Below, one piece after another: positions 41,755 to 54,795 of a DNA stretch of 64,000 nucleotides. Position 1 is the stretch's first letter; each line of letters starts with the position of its first letter. Position numbers and translations under genes: made by a program. The notes under the pieces are model-generated. The model saw nothing but the letters and a program-made list of their open reading frames with translations, was not told the DNA's origin and made no database searches. Source of the DNA: Gonapodya prolifera JEL478 (lineage: Eukaryota > Monoblepharomycota > Monoblepharidomycetes > Monoblepharidales > Gonapodyaceae); NCBI GenBank assembly GCA_001574975.1, contig KQ965735.1:557479-621478 (forward strand), read 5' to 3'.

Positions 41755-44700
41755 CTACGCCGCCTCCCCCGCGAGCATACCTTGCGCACCCGTGAAATGC
41801 AATGGGTCCCCCTCGGCTTGACGCGCTACGTCACTGAACGCTGGTGGAGGCGCCACGCGCGGTGGGAGCCCTTCGTCTACGGCAGGGGGTGGCAGTGCGG
41901 ACTGTCCTGACGCAGATGCTGTCGAAGACGTCGAGAGTGTCCGCCGGGGTCGAGGAAATTCGGGACTCGATGCGGTTACAGCACCGCCAACTCCGCCCGT
42001 ACTCGAGTTCATGCTCTCACTGCTCCCCACACCCCCTCCAATCGTGCCAGACCGCGACGATGTCACCCGCGCACCAGACAGTCCTCCCACACTCCCTCCG
42101 GCTCCCCCTCCGGACGTACTCCCCCGAGTCGGTGGCTGCCTCAACTGTGTCCCCGTCCTCGACAACAACCGCGTAAACGTCGCCGACAGCGGCGTCACGG
42201 GCGTATAGGGCGGGGGCTCCGCGCCTCCCGCCGCCACCGCCGCCACATTCGCCTGACCCAACAGAATCTCTTGAAGCTGTATAATCCGCTGACTTGACTC
42301 CGCCGCGTCGTGCATCCTGCGCACCTGCTCACGCGCGTCGCGCAGTTGCTCGTCGCGCGCGCGCAGGTCGCGTATAAACCGAGCGATTTCGCGCCTGAGT
42401 TCGGCCTCCTGCCGCGCCCCGGCCGCGTGCTTTTTAACTAGCTCGTCCCTCAACTCCGATACGGTTCGTTCAAGCGCAACCATCCGATTCGCCTGCTCCA
42501 GCGATGCAGTCATGCTCGCCGCGGGTCCACCCGCTGCACCGACCGCACTAGACATCACCTCCTTGGTCGCTCTCAGCTCCTGCTCCAACATCAGAATCCG
42601 CGCCTGCTGATGCGACATCGTGGTGCGCAGCTCTTCAATGTACAAGTTCTGTTTTGTCCCCCTGGCCGCCGTGCGCCTTCTCAAATGCGCCTCAATGAGG
42701 TCCGAAAACGCCTTATCCTCCATCCTTCTCGCCCGCTCCCGCGCCGCCTGCGAGATCTGTGCGCCATAGGTCAGCAGCGTGCGCACCATCGTGTAGTCCG
42801 GCTTGGCCTGCCTGAAATCCGCCGCCGCTTTGGGATCCTCGGGGTCTCGTAGCGACACAAGGTATCCCGGTTTGTTGGTCGCAACGGCAAAGTCGTCAGT
42901 TGCCATGCGGGTGAAGTCGCGTAAGACATTCCCGTACGGTGAGGACAGCGTGCCGCTGACCATGGCAATGTCGAGCGAGCTGGAGAATTCGAGCGTAGCG
43001 GCCCATCGCCCATTGTCCCACGTGCGATTCCACTCGGCTTCGTCGCCCCCTGTGTGTCATAACCAACCGAAAAAAATCATTGTTACAATACATAAACAAG
43101 CACGCGACATCACCCCCGCGCCAAAACACAAACTCACAATTGGCAATCTTCCATCCCAAATCCGCGTTCGGGTCCGCCCCCGCATCCAGCAGTTCTCGTG
43201 CCATACTTTCGGACCCCCTCAGTATGGCAAGCGCCAGGGCAGACTCGGCGTCCAGCTTTTCTTCCTTAGTTTCGCCTTGGACCGTCGCGCGGAGGTGCAC
43301 CTTTTGGTGCGTCAAGTCAAGAAGCGGCCCGGAGTTAGAGTATGTGGGACAAAGACACCACCAGCACTTGATCGTACCTTTTTCCTCGCACGAGGGTTCG
43401 CTCCCCGCTTGAGTGCGTCCTTGACTTTATCAAGCCGCCCGACCTCAATCGCGTCGATCAGACGTTGGTTGCGCAGCTCCTGCTCAGCAGCAGCAGCGGC
43501 CTCGGGGTCCACCTCCACTTTGGCAACGGGCTCCGCAGCCTCCTCGGGCGCTAACGTGGGTGGCGTCAGGGTCGTCTCACTCCTTACTTCCGACCCTTGC
43601 GGCACAGTGAGGTGCTCTCCTGGCGGAACAGGGCTCGTGGGGGACGCCTTAGTTTCTTCAGATCCCGCCTCCACCCCAGCGTCGACTTCCGCTGCAGGTT
43701 CGGTAGCATGAGACTCCATGACATCCTCGGTCGGCAGCACTCTCGCGGGGGGTTTCGGTGTGACTTTTTCCAGGTGCTCTTGCAGCATGTTGAGGATCGT
43801 CGAGTCCTCGAGTGTCTTGGCCCGTGCCATCGCGCCCGCCGATACTTGAGCCCCGTTTGCGAGAAGAATGCGAACAATGTTAGGATTTGGGTGTATGCGG
43901 ATAAAGTCTAGGGGCGAAACAGACGTGTCGGCGATGTGTACAGGAAGGTTCCACCACGTATGGGCACACCCACCGCACGCTTGTGTTCGGTTGTGTGGCG
44001 TGTCAAGTACAACGCGGGCCCCGTCTTTGTTCAGTGCGAGAACCCTTTCGTCAAGCATGCCGCCGAAATCGCGGGTGATACTAGGAGGTACAAGGTTAGT
44101 TTCGTCGGCCTAAATGAGAAATGAGAAATGGTGCTCACACCACGCAACCCACTTAGAAAACGGCGAGAAAAATTGCGGAGTAACCAAAGTGATGTCGATC
44201 AGCGAAGGAAACACGTAGGTCGCCGCGTAGCGCGTGCCGTTGTTCCACCGCTCCTCCTCCCATTCCCCCTCGAAGTCTGGGATCCGCCACCCCACTTCTC
44301 GGTTCAAATCAGCGCCTGCGGAGAGACGATTGCAAGCACGGGTTTCAGAAAAGATGTAATCGAGATCAGTCATTGAACCACAACTATCAGTCTTTGAAGG
44401 AGCACATTTTCCTCACCTGCTTTGCACAGCTCGTCAATGAAGGCTTCTTCACCATATAACACTGCCAGGGCTATCGCAGACTCGGCCCAGATCTCGTCTC
44501 TTTTCACGTCCATTCCAAATCTCACGTTGAGTTGAACTCGTTTTCTGGCGTGGGGTGATGCGCCATCGCGAAGCGCACCACGAACAAGATCGAGTCTTCG
44601 TGATTCCTTAGGGCCAAAAATTCAATTTCGTATCGCCACGATAGGTATGCTGCACATACCAAGGCAACGATAAGACGTTCATCCGGCGTGGGCCCTCTCC

Positions 44701-46672
44701 CTGCCGGCGGTATTGTAAGGGTGTCTATTTCATCCACGTCGGCGCCAGGTTCCGTTGAGGGAACCACCTCCAACGTCGGGTCATCTGTTCCTCCCGGAAC
44801 GAGAGGCACATCGATGGAAACCTTTGTGTACTCTCCTCTATGTTTTGGCACAAGTTGGCGGAAATGGCTTTCCAAAAAGTCGCTGATTTCTCGATTCTCA
44901 AACTTTCTCGCTCTGGCTCTCGCGGTAGTGGACGCTTGTGCTCCACGCTCAAGAAGAAGCTTCAGCATGGCGAGCGACGGCTCGAGCTTCCCGATGAGGC
45001 AAACTTGTTCGGGCTTCTGTGGGTCGCGCACCAAGGGATGTGGCCCTTTTTTGTTGTAGGCAAGACACCCTCGTTGAACAGCGAGACGAGTGAATTGTTG
45101 TCGTACTTCATAATGGCAAATGGGGGATGTGAGAAAGGGGGAGGAGAAACCATGCACCAAATACACACTGTCGTTGTAAGGAGTTACAAGGTGGGCACTC
45201 GAAAGCACGAGATCGCAGATCGAAGGAAATCTGAGGTTTGCAATCCAATTATGGAGATGCCAGGCAGAGAAGAAGCATCAGTTTTGACGACTTACTGGTA
45301 CTCCAAGAACCAATGGTTCTTTTCCCAACGTTCAGCAGACCAGCTATCGTGGTACTCCGCAAGCTTCCACGATACCGGCGCATGTATGTCACATCCTGCA
45401 GTGACACTTATCGGTTAGAAGGCCACCCCGAAAGAGAAAATGTGAGTAGGACGAACCAGCATCCAAAACTTCCTTTGCGATTTCCAAATTTTCGTGCATC
45501 ACCGCAAGTGCGAGTATTGATTCCGCATCGCACGTGTCTTTCTTGGTCGCTCCGTCGATTTCAACTCTGAGGGTAACCTTTTTGCAAGCGTTGACATTGG
45601 CACCCCGTCGGATGGCAGCTTTGACCGCCTCAACATTGTGAGTTTCTATCGCACGGATGAGATCCGCCGTCGGGTCACTGGTCTTTTCAGCGCTTTCTGC
45701 GTCTCCTCCTGCAATTGGTGCGGGACCCTTGGTGTCTCCAGAAACGCTATCGTCATCTTCCTGCTCCTCTTCCTCTTCCCCTTCTTCGCTATCATCGTCA
45801 TTTTCTGCAGAGGTCACTACTGCTTCGCCCGAATTGTTTGTGTTGTCTGCGCCCGCGTCGTTAGAAGCCTCAGGTTGTCCGGTGAGATGGCGATAGAGCT
45901 GATCGACCAAGAACTGTCGATTGACTGTCTGCTCAACTTCACCACCGATTCTTCCCGCTCGCACGGCATCATTTTCTGTGATTTGAACATCCTCGTGGTC
46001 ACAAATCAGTCGCACAATTTCGGGCGAAGGTTGAAGAACCTTCTCCACACTCGTCTCCGATTTTTCCTTCGGATCGACCAGTTTAACGTGGAAACCAGAG
46101 GGATTGAGCTCCACCGGGCCCTCACTGAGGGCCAAGTGAAGAGCGGAGTGGTAGGCGAACGACTGCCGCCTGTAACATGTGGAGTTAGGCACCATAGTAC
46201 CTTTCAGAGAACGAATGTTAGCTTACCAGCGCTCCTCCCAGTCCCCTGTAGTCCAGAATGGAGATGCAAAGTCAGTGACTTTCCATTCACATTTGGCATT
46301 GATATTCGCGCCTCCTTTCAAAAGCATGGACACGATTTCCACATTGCCCTTGATAATCGCGACCGCAAGTAAACTTTCACCCTCAATTTCATCCTCTTTC
46401 ATCTCCTCATTATCGACTTCGGCGAATGCCCCGCTTCCAGACTCCTCCCTCTCAGGAGTTACGTGAGCAGTGAGAGTAATCTTCTTTCTGACATTGGCAC
46501 TTGCTCCCGAGTCAAGAGCAGTGCGGATTGCCTCCAAATCGTCGGCTTCGACGGCGGCAAACAACAATGCAGTCCATTGAGAGGGATCTGGCTCGGAAAC
46601 TGGGACTGCATCTGGGATAGTTTCAACTGGCAACCCAGATTCAACAGCGGATTGCGTTTCCGCGTCCTCCAT
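41755..46672 (-). CDS. Large ankyrin-repeat protein made of four super-repeats
   Basis: One multi-exon gene; clear joints include 46227/46175, 45459/45398, 45297/45185 and an intron near 44644-44600, and the frame continues across to the stop at 41755. Each of four units holds an ankyrin helix pair (examples IRTALDSGASANVRKK, VKAAIRRGANVNACKK, LDLVRGALRDGASPHARK, VKDALKRGANPRARKK), a charged spacer of variable length, a second ankyrin with AES-LALA and ELLDAGAD, a Trp-rich stretch, an LVDP/VRDP/LRDP loop, and a helix pair with VRTLLTYGAQISQAARERA-type sequence. Acidic and Ser-rich linkers separate units. The C-terminus has a long coiled coil (LYIEELRTTMSHQQARILML) and a Gly/Ser/Pro tail. No enzyme domain, signal peptide or membrane helix; probably a scaffold. 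Partners unknown. Confidence 0.75.
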
Positions 46673-46948
46673 TGCTGCTCCGACAGGCCACGGGCTGGTT
46701 TTATTGAGTAGCGTAAATGTGGCCGTAGCCGGCTGTATTCACGATACCGCGATTCGCCCAACAGGATTCGCTGCCTTTCGGTGCGATTCGAACAGATATA
46801 AATTTTTCGCTACACCTTAGAAAATGAAAAAATAGTTTAATTAATATCAATGCTATATTGCATTTGAATTCCTGATTGTCACAGTTGGGAGGAATGCAGC
46901 CGTGTTGTGGTCACCGAACATTACATCCACAACAGCCACCCTTTCACC
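46673..46948. promoter_or_regulatory. Divergent spacer between ankyrin gene and HTD2
   Basis: About 275 bases between outward-facing starts, with a strongly AT-rich core at 46793-46870 (several TTAATT and AAAAT stretches) that is the likely shared promoter. Confidence 0.45.
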
Positions 46949-48359
46949 ATGCGACCTTTGCTTTCCACTACAAGGATGCGATCGGCGCTTTTCTCTGTCA
47001 GTCGGTCGAGTGCGAAAACCTCAGTCCCTTTCCATCGAGTGTACACGTCTGCAGTCGAATCGGAGGATCCTGACATCAAGGTCGTCAATGAATGGTTGCC
47101 GACGCTTTCCGGAAGAAAAGCAACCGTGGATGCTGTCAGTGCGTGTTTCTTGAATGTTGCCGTTGTCCGGTCAGAATTCGTCACACAGATTTGATACCGA
47201 TCATGCCGGTTCTAAAAGTCGATCCGTCATGGGCAAATCTTCTTTCCGCCACCATCGCGGAGTCGCCTTCCGAGCATTCTGGCCTGAGCCAGCCGCCTCC
47301 GCTGCACCCACGCTCATTCAAAAAGGGCGATGTGCTCCCTCCATTTTGGCGTAAGAGCGATGTTGTCTAAGCGCTGTTCCTCTTTAATCACTTGAATGTA
47401 TCAATATGCACTGCAGATCTCATCTATTTTCATCGTCCGACGACTCGAGAGCAGATATCCAACGACGGCCATGAGCTTTTGTTTTCGCCCCCTTCCCCCC
47501 CGTTTGTTCGGCGAATGTGGGCCGGTGGCTCTATTTCATGGAACCCATGGTACCCTTTGACGATCGGACAATCAGCCCAATTGGAACTATCGCTTTCGAA
47601 ATTGGAGACGAAGGTCGGCCGAAAGTCTGGCCGAATGGTGCTGGTTAGCGAGAGCCGAGAGCACATCACGAACGCCAACTGGTCCGTTCGGGAAAGGAGG
47701 GACGTGGTGTACTTGAAGGGGCCAGGTGCGGGGTCGGCTTCCAACGACTCAAGTGTTGGGGGCTCCAACCAAGCACAAGCCAGCGAGGACAAGCCGTTCG
47801 ACTTCAGTCGCAGTCTTGTCCCGGATCGCATCATGCTTTTTCGGTTCTCTGCACTCACTTTCAACTCACACAGAATCCATTTGTAAGTGTGTCTGTGACA
47901 CCGGGAGGTGTCACCTGGTCACCTTCCGCGTATAAGAGTCGAGAAAGACTGACACGATGTAGCGACCTACCCTACGTTCAACATGAGGGACATTCCGACC
48001 TTCTTGTACAGTGAGTGGCTTCCGCCGCGGGAGCGACTGTCTTCATACTGATGTTCCATTTGTCGAAGTGGACCACTCATCTCTCTCCTTCTCCTGGAAC
48101 TCTGCTCCCGTCATGTCCCCACCAGAACGATAACCAAGTGGAACTAGTGAGCTCCTCGTGGGCTCAAACGTCCGCCATTCTGTAATCTCATCTTTGTTAC
48201 TTATTCAATAGTCGTGCTTACTCGCCATTTTATGTCGACAAACCACTCCAATTACGCGGCAAGCTGATTGACGATCCTAAGGGGGCGGGCTTTGCTGAGC
48301 TCTGGGCTGTAGATGACCAGGGAAATGTGGGAATGCGGGGGATCGTCGGATTTGGTTGA
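46949..48359 (+). CDS. HTD2: Mitochondrial 3-hydroxyacyl-thioester dehydratase type 2
   Basis: Catalyses the dehydration step of mitochondrial type II fatty acid synthesis, needed for lipoic acid. Exons 46949-47138, 47189-47350, 47417-47882, 47963-48010, 48069-48146 and 48212-48359 join to 363 residues. The N-terminus (MRPLLSTTRMRSALFSVSRS) is Arg/Ser-rich with no acid, a good matrix presequence. The first hot-dog half has FVRRMWAGGSI, the family's most typical motif, and VGRKSGRMVLVS. The second has RIMLFRFSALTFNSHRIHFD with the catalytic-type His/Asp region, DLPYVQHEGHSDLLVHGPL, YRAYSPFYVDKPLQLRGKL and the end strand. Exon 2 is weakly conserved, as expected for this stretch. The stop is followed within 90 bases by the next gene on the same strand. 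Confidence 0.9.
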
Positions 48360-48444
48360 AAAAAAGGAGAGGCCGCAGCACGAAGGGTCGCAGGAGCAGC
48401 TCTACAAATTTTGCATCGATCCCTCATTGTTTAGGTATTCTTTC

Positions 48445-51420
48445 ATGATCATCGACGAAGAAAATGCTCCTTTACTACGATCGGGACAGGCGGAGAGCAG
48501 TCGATCGCTGCAAACGCTCGAGCGACCTCAGAGACTGAAGCCTAGGAAGCTGTCTCGCCATCGCCGACCAATAGCTCTCAAAAGTCGATCCACTTTTACA
48601 CTAATTCGGATGCTCATACCATTTCTTTTGATTGCGGCGGCGCAGCTCGCCGAATCGGCACTTGATGGCCCCACAGCGGTTGCCAGACACTCTTCAAATG
48701 GTGACGACGGAAACCCCGCGAGAGTCCCCATACGGTATCGGATAGAAATAACAGAAAGGAGCCTTGTTATGCCCGATGGTGTTGCCCTTAGTGCACGTAT
48801 CGCAATACCTGTTGCTCCTGTGCGGAATTCCACCACTCGGGGCGAGGACATCATTGTACCAGCCTTGTTGGACTATCGACCGTACCGCAAAGTATGTCTC
48901 GTTTCGCTATGTTTGTTTTGGCGCAACGACAAGACTAACCACCATTTGACTTAATCACCTGGCTGCGGTATCAGGACGATTCTTTCTACATGAAAGATAT
49001 GCACGTCTACAAATACTTTGCTAGGCGAGGTGAGCTTTCTGCAAAGAGTATGATGATCTGGAATTTGAAGTAATGGCCACCATTTCTCACCTCGATGGCC
49101 AGGATTCATTGTCGCTCAGGTCGATATTCGCGGAACTGGCGCCTCCGAAGGCGATCTTATAGAAAAGGAGTACACTGAGCGGGAGCTTTTGGACGGCGAG
49201 GAGATTATTCGACAGCTTGCGGAGATTTCGTTTCAAATAAGTGGAGTCAAAATTAGAAGCAACGGGAAGGTTGGAATGTACGGAAAGAGCTGGGCGGCTT
49301 TCAACTCCGTCATGTTGGCTGCTCGAAAGGCGCCCGGGCTCGCAGCTGTGAGAAATCATGCGTGGTCACGTCTCCTCCACCGAAAGTTAACGTCGCATTC
49401 TTCAGATTTACGCACTTCACGGCTCTCACGATCTTTTCTACAATGACATCCATTATATTGATGGTGCGCTCCACTTGGATGACTGGATCCTTAGCATGGA
49501 TCACGAGAATGCACTGCCGCGGCCCCCACACTTCTCGCTTGACAATGATTGGAGACAGCAGCGCTTTAACAAGCCACCGTGGACAATGCTTTACCTCCAA
49601 CACCAATCAGATGATGCATTCTACAAACGCAACTCTGTTATGTTCAACTACTCTCAAATTGATGTGCCGATGTATCTTGTTGCCGGTTTGTATGACGGAT
49701 ACAGGGACTACGCAACCAACATTTATGATGGTGTTCGTGAGGCGAAAGGAGGTAGAAATGCGCAGGATATGAAAGTGGTTGTCGGCCCTTGGAATCACGT
49801 TTGGCCCGAAGATGGTCCTATGGGACCTGGATACTCCGGCCTCAATGAAGCAGTCCGGTGGTTTGATACCCACTTAAAGGGTCTTGATGGAGAAGAAGAG
49901 GAAGATGGAAAGGTGACCATGTTCGTTCGAGATGCTGTGCCACCTGGTCGAAAACATGTGAGTCAAATCCTTGTCCGGCACCTTCAAGTCTCTCCCAATA
50001 TTAATTTACGTTGACCTCAGGTTAAGATTCCGGGCCGCTGGCTCACGACGTCATGGCCCATCCCAAGCACCGACCACAAGGTCTTCTTTTTGGCACACAC
50101 ACCCACAGTATCCCCACTCTCGGGAAAGCTCACGCAAGACTCCCCAACGAACGAGTCTCACGTCTACAGATTGCCGTACAAATCAACCAGTGGGACGCAG
50201 CAGGGGACCTGGTTTGGTATTTATTTTTGTGGCACTTCGCCTTTATATCATTCCATAATCAATTGCTTCCAGGCGAGGCCCTCCCCGACATGGCGCCATA
50301 CGATTCTCACTCCATAACTTTTGACTCGGAGCTCGTTGTGGAAGAGTTTTCGATTGCTGGTTACCCAAAGGTTTCTCTCCTCGTTGGAGCCGACGCTCAA
50401 CTTGCACACATCGTGGTTCGGTTGGAGGACGTGTTCCCTGATGGACGAGTCTCGCACATTACTGGTGGACTTCGTAACATGGCCTACATCAATTCAAGAG
50501 ATTCTCCAGAGCCGATCAAAGTCGGCAACTGGTTCCACGTCGAATTCGATCTGCATGTTACCACGTGGACATTCCGACAAGGACACCGTATACGCCTCGC
50601 CGCTTCCAGTTCCGTGTTTCCAATGGCATGGCCTACGCCGTTTAAAATGAACACATACCTTCAAACTGGAACGGCCTTTTCCTCTGTGACGTTGCCCACA
50701 ATATCAATCCCGATTGACCACAAACCCGCACCGTTCGTTCACTTGGAGCCGAGAAGAGATGCCGAGGACTTAGAAATGGAAAAACGTGATGGAATGGAAA
50801 TAATCCGGTGAGTATCTTTCTTTTTCCCGGCCCTTGATAAGACTGACGCAATTCACAGCGGCGATTATCACCGCACATCTGAAAAGGACTCCACAATGAT
50901 GTCCGTGTTCTGGGCGAACAATCACTTTGGTTTTCTCAAGAGTGCCATGTACGGCTCACAACTTGCTCAAATTTTCGAGGCTGATGAGGAGACACCTTCC
51001 CAATCACGTTGGATCGGAGTGGGAAGACAAGTGTTTGTATTCAGTGGCAACAGGACCGAGCTTAAAGCCTCTGCAAAAGACGTAAAATCGCTTTTTGCTT
51101 GTGAAACGGAGGCCCGCAGGACATCCCAAGTCGTTAGGGTTCAGGAAACGAGATACATACAGTTGGAGGAGGGACCACCACAAGAATGTCGCACCCATTC
51201 GGGATCAAGGCGTTCATACCAATTAAGGGATCTTGTTCCTTTCGACGAAGAAATAGGATTGGGATTGGAAGGGACACGGTGGCTAGAGTTGAGAACACGG
51301 CTCCAGGTGGTGTCTGACCAGGAAACGTTCACGACCGAGCTCCAGCGTGAGATGTACGAGAATGGAACGTTAATATCAACGAAACAGTTTCGAGACACGG
51401 TTCGGCGGGAATTTCACTGA
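48445..51420 (+). CDS. Membrane-anchored S15/CocE-family serine hydrolase
   Basis: Exons 48445-48891, 48975-49029, 49103-49347, 49406-49957, 50021-50216, 50273-50807 and 50859-51420 join to 863 residues. A basic N-terminus and one hydrophobic helix (IRMLIPFLLIAAAQLAESAL, ~residues 50-75) make a type II membrane or secreted protein. The alpha/beta-hydrolase core has VAQVDIRGTGASEG, the nucleophile Ser230 in VGMYGKSWAAFNSVML, the acid in YLVAGLYDGYRDYA and the His in VGPWNHVWPEDGP. The C-terminal jelly-roll begins at DSELVVEEFSIAGYPKVSLL and has FRQGHRIRLAASSS. CocE, glutaryl-acylase and X-Pro dipeptidyl-peptidase share this plan, so it cleaves an ester or amide, probably outside the cell or in the vacuole. 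The last ~190 residues match less well. Confidence 0.9.
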
Positions 51421-51585
51421 TGATGCTCTCTGAAAGTTTTACTTATGCTATTTGTCAGAGCACGTAACCATGTAATTTATATCAAGATCTTAATAATGGG
51501 TCGATTTTGGAAATGTCCGATTGTGTGATGGTCGGCAGGTTGGTCGATTTGAAAACATCCTGCCGATTGTCATAAGAATTGTCCC

Positions 51586-52983
51586 ATGATTCTCCTGGAA
51601 TACGCAAATAGGATCATCATCGAAACGCTGCGGGAAAGGTTCAGGTCAGTTTCCCCCAATGCTCATGGACAATCCGTGTTGTTTCAATTGCCTTCGCTGT
51701 TCAATGCATTTGCACACCAATTGGAATCCGACGTTGCGATTCACGCACCTACGTTGTTTTTCATTATCGTTTGCTCGGGGCTATCTTCACTCAGCAACCC
51801 AATTACCACCTCACTAAACATCGCCGATTTCGATGGTGTTGGATATCGACTGTCGACACCAGAGTCTAAAACGCTGCTCGTTGTTTCCATGCGCATGCCT
51901 TGCTTTGGAGAGCTTCTCCAGTACGGCGCTATGGACGTGCTGAGGCGAGAGTATGGCTCGATGCTGGAGGCAACACCTGAGCCGGGTTTTGAGGTTACGC
52001 TGAAGGTGGACATTGAGAAAGTGCCCCAGGACTACAGTGAGATACACGAACATTTGTCGCTAAGGTTAACGGGAATCAATGGCGAAACTGTGTCTTCCCT
52101 TCAGGCGATAGAGAAGCTCTCATCCGGAAGATTGCGCTCCTGAAGCGAAATGCTCTTGCAGCCCCCTTCGAGCAAGCTTTCGACGCTCAAATCGATGGAC
52201 GCGAAACTCCTTTAATGGCAATTCATTATCGCGACACCGAGGTGTTCTACGTGAAAGCTGGAACCGACAGAGTAACTGTAATCTTCTCCACAGAGTTTAA
52301 AGAGGAGCAAGACAGAATACTTGGGAAAGTGTTTCTGCAAGTAAGTTTTCGTCTTCAGTGACGCTGGGGAAAATGCAAAGACTCAACGGTTCTCTCAAGG
52401 AATTTGTCGATGCCCGCCGCCTACCTCAAATTCAAAACGCACCACAAGTGCTTTACACAAATCGGGATCCGCCATTGGAGCTTCGGGGACAACCGGGTCT
52501 CAAGGACTCTGAGAACATTGGTTACGTTACATTCGGTGAATCTCCAAATGAATCGATAGTTCACAGGCGGTTTCTAACCGGTGGCTACCATTCTGGACTC
52601 AAGTTCTGTTCCCAAGGCACTTCTCGAAAGAGAAGCGCGAAGACACAATCTCCAAGATTCAGCTTTTCCGTGACTACCTGCACTACCACATCAAATGTTC
52701 TAAGTCGTACATGCACTCGAGAATGCGGGCACGTGTGGCCGAGGTATGTGTGGTGTTAGGAAAGAACCAAAGCGTTTTCCCGCTGACTGGTTTCACGCTG
52801 TTTCGTGGCCCATTCTTTTAAGTTCTTGAAGGTTCTTAACAGAGCTAAACCGGAACCCGTGAATGTGGAGAAGAAGACGATTGCGTGGGTATTGGGACAG
52901 TTTGGATGATATCGAATTTCGTCCAGTATTCCAACATGCGAATTTGAATCTCTTACAGTGGCAAAACGTTCAAAAGGTCCTAG
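51586..52983 (+). CDS. ARPC2: Arp2/3 complex subunit 2 (p34)
   Basis: Core subunit of the seven-protein complex that nucleates branched actin; ARPC2 and ARPC4 form its backbone and clamp the mother filament. Exons 51586-51644, 51795-52036, 52105-52340, 52400-52535, 52604-52743, 52823-52884 and 52959-52983 join to 299 residues; human ARPC2 has 300. Matches run the whole length: MILLEYANRIIIETLRERF, ADFDGVGYRLS, RKIALLKRNALAAPFEQAF, MAIHYRDTEVFYVKAGTDRV, PPLELRG, GYVTFVLFPRHFSKEKREDT, FRDYLHYHIKCSKSYMHSRM and FLKVLNRAKP. The first intron is 150 bases and the reading frame stays partly open through it, so it could look like coding sequence to a gene finder. The last coding exon is 25 bases. Confidence 0.95.
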
Positions 52984-54430
<1,447 letters not shown>

Positions 54431-54795
54431 GAGTCTTCGTGTCGGAGCAGGACGGGAGCAGTTGAAGAGAGTGTGCGGAGTTTGTGGTGGAGTTCTTTCG
54501 GACACGCTTCTGGAGAAGAGTAAACGAAGGGAGGGAAGAGGACGAACGTTGGCATTCACTATACCTTTTCGGAGGATGTTTCCCCCTCCTCCATCCGTCT
54601 TTTCGCCATCATGTCTAGAAGCCCCCTTTCTGTTTCTTCTGTAATACAATGACACTTTTTAATACTTTTCGATGAAACGCCCGCTCTCACTCCTCAGATA
54701 ACCATCGAGCCTTTGTGGTCAAAAGAAAAGGAAAAATGGAACTTCATTTCTATTGATTGTACATACACTACACTCAACTTCCTCATATTCCCCCG
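54431..54795. other. Spacer between ARF1 and BUB3
   Basis: About 365 bases, both genes on the plus strand. The 3' untranslated part of ARF1 probably extends to the AATACTTT-rich patch near 54650; the rest should be the BUB3 promoter. No distinct element seen. Confidence 0.35.

Noticed and set aside
46739-46797. tRNA-like piece with GTTCGAATCGCAC on the minus strand
   Set aside because: It resembles a B box only; no acceptor stem, anticodon arm or D arm can be folded around it.
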